DNA of 51,331 nt from Shewanella profunda (GTDB lineage: Bacteria > Pseudomonadota > Gammaproteobacteria > Enterobacterales > Shewanellaceae): assembly GCF_023283765.1 (NCBI RefSeq), contig NZ_JAKILG010000037.1, forward strand, positions 1 through 51,331, read 5' to 3'. Both the position numbers and the translations under genes were made by a program. The stretch's first letter is position 1; the number at the start of each line of letters is the position of its first letter. The notes under the pieces were generated by a model. It worked only from the letters and a program-made list of their open reading frames with translations, was not told where the DNA came from and ran no database searches. This document shows positions 47,243 through 51,331 of the stretch, piece by piece.

Positions 47243-48751
47243 TTATTCGCCTAATTCAACGCCAGCACGATTGATCAGAAATTGAGTCAAAAGAGGGACA
47301 GGACGACCCGTCGAGCCTTTATTTGCGCCACTGTTCCATGCTGTGCCCGCCACATCTAAATGGGCCCAATTGTACTTTTTAGCAAAGCGCGATAGGAAGC
47401 AAGCTGCGGTAATGGCCCCCGCAGGACGACCGCCTAAGTTGGTCATGTCAGCGAATGGACTGTCTAGCATATCTTGGTATTCGTCCCAAAGTGGCATGCG
47501 CCAAGCGCGATCACCGCTTTGCTCACCTGCATTTAGCAGCTCGTGCGCCAATGGGTTGTGCGATGAGAATAGTCCAGAAGCATGCTTACCTAAGGCAATG
47601 ACGCAAGCACCAGTGAGGGTCGCTGTATCAATAACCAGTTCAGGTTCAAAACGCTCAACATAGGTTAATACGTCGCATAGTACCAAACGGCCTTCAGCAT
47701 CGGTATTGAGCACTTCAACTGTCTGGCCTGACATTGTGGTCAGAATATCACCAGGACGGTAAGCATTACCCGAAGGCATATTTTCACAGCCTGCGAGTAC
47801 TCCCACGACGTTGATGGGTAAATTCATTTCACAAATCGCTTTCATGGTGCCGATAACACCTGCAGCACCACCCATGTCGTACTTCATTTCATCCATAGCT
47901 TCGCCAGGTTTTAATGAAATGCCGCCTGAGTCAAAGGTCAAGCCTTTACCGACCAATACGATAGGTTTTTCTGTGCTGTCGACTGCGCCTTTATATTCCA
48001 TCACTGTCATGATGGATTCATTCGCACTAGCACGACCAACTGCAAGGTATGAGTTCATCCCCAGTTTAGCCATTTGCTCTTCGCCAATGGTAGTGACATG
48101 TAGATTTTCGTGCACTTCAGCCAGTTGACGCGCTTGAGAGGCCAAATAAGCAGGATTGCAAATATTGGGGGGCATGTTTGCTACATCGCGACACAAGTGC
48201 ATACCAGCAGAGACTGCCATACCGTGCTCAATGGCGCGTTCGCCTAAGGTTAATTCTCGGCGAGTCGGGACATTGAAAACGAGTTTACGCAAAGGACGGC
48301 GTGTTTCCCCTTTACGGGTTTTTAGAGCATCGAAGCTATACAGACTACTGTTTGTCGTTTCAACGGCTTGGCGCACTTTCCAATAGGTATCACGGCCTTT
48401 AACATGTAATTCAGTTAAAAAGCACACGGCTTCCATAGAACCCGTTTCATTTAATGTGTTGATCGTCTTAGTGATGATCTGCTTGTATTGGCGCTCGTCT
48501 AGTTCTCGTTCTTTGCCACAACCGACTAATAATACGCGTTCGCTCAGTACGTTAGGTACGTGGTGCAGTAATAACATCTGCCCAGGCTTACCTTCCAAGT
48601 CCCCACGACGTAACAGGTTACTAATGTAACCCTCACTAATCTTATCTAATTGCTCCGCGATACCCGATAGACGACGGGGTTCATAAACACCGACAACGAT
48701 ACAGGCTGAGCGTTGTTTTTCGGGGCTACCGCTCTTTACGCTAAACTCCAT
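47243..48751 (-). CDS. pepA: Leucyl aminopeptidase PepA
   Basis: PepA is a hexameric two-metal M17 aminopeptidase; in E. coli it also binds DNA in XerCD recombination and carAB control. The 502-aa product has metal ligands K269, D274, D292, D351 and E353 ([30 protein letters not shown]). The long N-terminal domain is almost identical to that of E. coli. I start at ATG 48751: GGAG lies 5 bases upstream and [16 protein letters not shown] matches E. coli. GTG 48757 is in frame but part of the spacer. It is divergent from lptF, as in E. coli. Confidence 0.97.
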   Translation of the reverse strand: MEFSVKSGSPEKQRSACIVVGVYEPRRLSGIAEQLDKISEGYISNLLRRGDLEGKPGQMLLLHHVPNVLSERVLLVGCGKERELDERQYKQIITKTINTLNETGSMEAVCFLTELHVKGRDTYWKVRQAVETTNSSLYSFDALKTRKGETRRPLRKLVFNVPTRRELTLGERAIEHGMAVSAGMHLCRDVANMPPNICNPAYLASQARQLAEVHENLHVTTIGEEQMAKLGMNSYLAVGRASANESIMTVMEYKGAVDSTEKPIVLVGKGLTFDSGGISLKPGEAMDEMKYDMGGAAGVIGTMKAICEMNLPINVVGVLAGCENMPSGNAYRPGDILTTMSGQTVEVLNTDAEGRLVLCDVLTYVERFEPELVIDTATLTGACVIALGKHASGLFSSHNPLAHELLNAGEQSGDRAWRMPLWDEYQDMLDSPFADMTNLGGRPAGAITAACFLSRFAKKYNWAHLDVAGTAWNSGANKGSTGRPVPLLTQFLINRAGVELGE

Positions 48752-49007
48752 GGGCACTCCTAGATTCTTAAAGACAAAATTTTATATTTATTGGATAATG
48801 TCTGCTTGTCCCGAAAAGGGCCTAAGTTATTACTCCAAAGGTGATTTATTCTCGGTACTTGAGCCGCATGTTTTTGTGAAACTGCAATTAAACTTAAGTT
48901 TACCAAGAACCCCTGAAGCTGGTCAGAAAACTATCAAAAGTAGACAGTTTACATGAAAGTTAGTCTGTTACCAGCAAAAAGATAAGTTTAGCGACCGGAT
49001 CCTGCCT

Positions 49008-50120
49008 GTGATTGTATTTAGATACCTTATTCGAGAAGTTTTAAAGGCACAAATTGCCGTACTTTTGGTGCTGTTAACTATTTTTATTAGCCAGCATTTT
49101 GTGCGCGTACTGGCCGACGCCTCTGATGGCGACTTTCCTGCTTCATTAATTGTTACCCTGATAGGACTTAACCTACCTGCATTAGTCGTTTTGGTTTTAC
49201 CATTAAGTTTATTTTTGGGTATTTTGGTGGCTCATGGCCGCATGTATTCCGAAAATGAAATGGTGATCCTCCATGGCGTAGGTGTGAGTGAGTGGTATGT
49301 CACTCGGGTGACGTTAATTCTCGCTTTAGTGAATATGTTGTTTACGGGATATATATCTCTTTATGTCACACCATGGGCAGAGGAACAACAAAACCAAGTG
49401 CTTGAAAAAGCCCAATCTGAGGCTGGACTTGCGGCGTTAGTTCAAGGACGTTTTCAAGCAAGTCCTAACGGTCGCGCCGTACTGTTTGTCGAACGTATCG
49501 GCAAAGATAATGAATTAGAAAAAGTGTTTGTGGCTCAGCTCCCCGATCCCACCGATGAAACTGGGGTAACTAATGTTGTGGTTGCTAAAAATGGTCGCGT
49601 GTTGGAAGACAATACTGGTGCTCAACAATTACAACTTAACAACGGCGTTCGTTATCAGGGAAGCCCAAGATTGAAGGACTACCAAATGATTGAGTTTGGT
49701 GGATATAAGATGCAGCTTAAAGAGCAACAAGTGGACGAGCGGCGCCGTAAGTTATCGGCATTGCCGGTCGCCGATTTGCTTAAAGTCGAAGGTGCAGAAG
49801 CTGTAGCTGAATTTCACTGGCGCCTCGCTATCCCGCTAGCCATCCCCATTATGACGTTGATCGCAGTGCCTCTGGCAAGGGTAAATGTGCGACAGGGTAA
49901 GTTTGCTAAGATGTTACCCGCAGTGCTTTTATATCTTGGTTATTTTGGTTTGATGGTCGCTGGCCGTAAAGCATTACAAGATGGTGTTATTCCACAATAT
50001 TTAGGTATGTGGTGGATACATCTATCGGCTCTTATTATGGGAATATTTTTACTGGGTAAAGATAGACCGGTATTTGCGCGTTTATCTGCAGCCATGGCAC
50101 GTAGAAAGGTGGCCGTATGA
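49008..50120 (+). CDS. lptF: Lipopolysaccharide export permease LptF
   Basis: LptF is one of two membrane subunits of the LptB2FG ABC transporter that extracts LPS from the inner membrane. The 370-aa product has six membrane helices (three near each end) around a periplasmic beta-jellyroll domain. Conserved segments are FRYLIREVLKAQIAVL, LPLSLFLGILVAHGRMYSENEM and AVPLARVNVRQGKF. The start is GTG 49008 with a weak GGAT site. It overlaps lptG by 4 bases (ATGA). Confidence 0.95.
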   Translation: MIVFRYLIREVLKAQIAVLLVLLTIFISQHFVRVLADASDGDFPASLIVTLIGLNLPALVVLVLPLSLFLGILVAHGRMYSENEMVILHGVGVSEWYVTRVTLILALVNMLFTGYISLYVTPWAEEQQNQVLEKAQSEAGLAALVQGRFQASPNGRAVLFVERIGKDNELEKVFVAQLPDPTDETGVTNVVVAKNGRVLEDNTGAQQLQLNNGVRYQGSPRLKDYQMIEFGGYKMQLKEQQVDERRRKLSALPVADLLKVEGAEAVAEFHWRLAIPLAIPIMTLIAVPLARVNVRQGKFAKMLPAVLLYLGYFGLMVAGRKALQDGVIPQYLGMWWIHLSALIMGIFLLGKDRPVFARLSAAMARRKVAV

Positions 50121-51175
50121 AGATCTTAGACCTTTATATTGCCAGAATTATTTTAAGCACTTCAGCGCTGTGCTTGCTGGTGTTAACAGGTTTGTCAGGC
50201 ATCATTAAATGGGTCGACCAACTGCGTCTTGTCGGACGTGGCACCTATACCATGATGGATGCAGGTATTTATGTACTTTTTTTAGTACCGCGCGATATTG
50301 AGATGTTTTTCCCCATGGCTGTGCTGCTTGGAGCCTTGATTGGCATGGGAATGTTAGCGTCTAACTCCGAGCTTGTGGTAATGCAGGTATCTGGGTTGTC
50401 CCGCTTACAAATTACCCTTTCGGCCATGAAGACCGCTGTACCACTGATGTTGATGGTCATGGCTCTTGGCGAATGGGGCGCACCGATTACTGAGCAGAAG
50501 GCCTACGAGCTGCAGGCCATTAAGTTATCCGGCGGCAGTTTGATTAAGTCTCATCGTGGTATTTGGGCCAAGGACGGGGATTTGTTTGTCAACATAGGTG
50601 AAGTTGAAGATATCACTAAACTTAACGACATCACTCTCTACAAATTTAACCGAGAACTTAAGCTTACGAATGTTGTGCATGCGGAGCGGGCGGTCTTTAC
50701 TAAAGATAGTTGGCGTTTATTTGATGTTAAGCGAACCGATTTAACCTACGATCAAGTAACCTTAGACCACCTTGAAGAAGATCTGTGGCAATCGAGTTTA
50801 ACGCCGGATAAGCTCAGCGTGGTATCCGTTAAACCTGAAGCTTTATCGATTCGCGGTTTACTCGGTTATCTCGACTATCTTAAAACCAATAGCCAAGATC
50901 CTAGTCGTTATGAGTTAGCTTTGTGGCGTAAATTGATGCAACCTGTCACTGTTGGGGTCATGATGTTAGTGGCTCTGTCATTTGTGTTTGGTCCCTTACG
51001 TACTGTGACTATGGGCGCGCGAGTATTACTAGGCGTTGTGGCAGGTTTTAGTTTTTATATTAGTAATGAAATCTTCGGTCCTATGAGCATAGTGTATGAG
51101 TTACCTGCTTATGTGGGGGCGGTGGCACCGAGTCTATTGTTTACCGGAATTGCCTTCTATCTTATCCGGCGATAG
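50117..51175 (+). CDS. lptG: Lipopolysaccharide export permease LptG
   Basis: LptG pairs with LptF in the LPS transporter. The 352-aa product has the same layout of six helices and a periplasmic jellyroll (ILDLYIARIILSTSALC, PRDIEMFFPMAVLLGALIGMG, LRTVTMGARVLLGVVAGFSFY). The start is inside the lptF end, so translation is coupled. A terminator follows at 51202-51224. Confidence 0.95.
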   Translation: MKILDLYIARIILSTSALCLLVLTGLSGIIKWVDQLRLVGRGTYTMMDAGIYVLFLVPRDIEMFFPMAVLLGALIGMGMLASNSELVVMQVSGLSRLQITLSAMKTAVPLMLMVMALGEWGAPITEQKAYELQAIKLSGGSLIKSHRGIWAKDGDLFVNIGEVEDITKLNDITLYKFNRELKLTNVVHAERAVFTKDSWRLFDVKRTDLTYDQVTLDHLEEDLWQSSLTPDKLSVVSVKPEALSIRGLLGYLDYLKTNSQDPSRYELALWRKLMQPVTVGVMMLVALSFVFGPLRTVTMGARVLLGVVAGFSFYISNEIFGPMSIVYELPAYVGAVAPSLLFTGIAFYLIRR

Positions 51176-51201
51176 TTCACATCACTGATTTTGAATATAA
51201 A

Positions 51202-51224
51202 AAACGACGCATTAGCGTCGTTTC
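51202..51224 (+). terminator. Rho-independent terminator after lptG
   Basis: Stem AAACGACGC/GCGTCGTTT with loop ATTA is preceded by A-rich sequence. On the minus strand the run TTTTTTATA follows it, so it may work for a convergent gene as well. Confidence 0.75.
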
Positions 51225-51234
51225 AGACTGCTGA

Positions 51235-51264
51235 CAAAGTCCTGGACGCCGATCCAGGACTTTG
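51235..51264. repeat. Second hairpin after lptG
   Basis: A perfect 12-bp stem CAAAGTCCTGGA/TCCAGGACTTTG with loop CGCCGA lies 10 bases beyond the first terminator. No T-run follows on either strand. Confidence 0.6.
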
Positions 51265-51303
51265 ATCTAATAGGGTTAGTTGAATTGATGGCTAACCACT
51301 ATG

Positions 51304-51331
51304 CTAAAACCTCCTTCTCCTCAACAATATC
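51304..51331 (-). CDS. Possible 3' end of a minus-strand gene (partial)
   Basis: Read on the minus strand from the window edge, one frame gives DIVEEKEVLA followed by TAG (51306-51304). Two back-to-back hairpins between it and lptG fit convergent genes. Nine codons cannot identify a family, and a chance frame is possible. Confidence 0.25.

Overview
This window is a chromosomal segment of a gammaproteobacterium, most probably Shewanella. Most products resemble Enterobacteriales and Vibrionales proteins closely. The combination of a stand-alone ArcB-type HPt protein (HptA), a membrane class III adenylate cyclase, nhaA-x-nhaR followed by sdhE-ygfX, and hcp-hcr next to tyrA is what I would expect in Shewanella. 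The genus call is inference from gene content and order; no rRNA is present. Nearly all of the DNA is ordinary core chromosome. I see no insertion sequence, prophage, CRISPR array, tRNA or rRNA.

Layout. 1-9.4 kb: the 3' end of an unknown gene, gltB-gltD (glutamate synthase, minus strand), divergent yhcC, then hptA and oxyR. 9.5-11.4 kb: cyaC and mutH (minus). 11.4-12.0 kb: a long non-coding gap with DnaA-box-like sequences and a perfect hairpin. 12.0-17.4 kb: rppH-ptsP-TauE-like permease-lgt-thyA. 17.4-20.8 kb: nhaA, a small secreted protein, nhaR, sdhE, ygfX. 20.8-25.3 kb: nadB divergent from rpoE-rseA-rseB-rseC, the envelope-stress sigma-E operon with its own sigma-E promoter. 25.4-32.7 kb: lepA, lepB-rnc-era-recO, pdxJ-acpS, an Mpo1-like membrane protein. 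32.7-38.7 kb: corB-ypjD (minus), ffh, rpsP-rimM-trmD-rplS. 39.0-47.1 kb: aromatic amino-acid genes aroF-tyrA, the nitrosative-stress pair hcp-hcr, a small membrane protein, and pheL-pheA (minus). 47.2-51.2 kb: pepA (minus) divergent from lptF-lptG, which export lipopolysaccharide. The last bases may be the 3' end of another minus-strand gene.

Most blocks keep the E. coli order: yhcC/gltBD, mutH/rppH-ptsP-lgt-thyA, nadB/rpoE-rse-lepA-lepB-rnc-era-recO-pdxJ-acpS, ypjD/ffh/rpsP-rimM-trmD-rplS next to aroF-tyrA/pheA, and pepA/lptFG. The departures from that order are the informative part. hptA, a lone HPt domain, sits exactly where E. coli has arcB. hcp-hcr separates tyrA from pheA. PheA carries an extra C-terminal domain of about 250 residues that looks like a class I-beta DAHP synthase stripped of its catalytic and metal-binding residues. 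pheA is preceded by a phenylalanine-rich leader peptide and a complete attenuator in which the Phe codons themselves form one arm of the switch. The pheL-pheA locus is my best candidate for under-described biology here.

Many genes start with GTG or TTG. I chose starts by Shine-Dalgarno spacing and by alignment with remembered E. coli proteins; no computation or database search was run.
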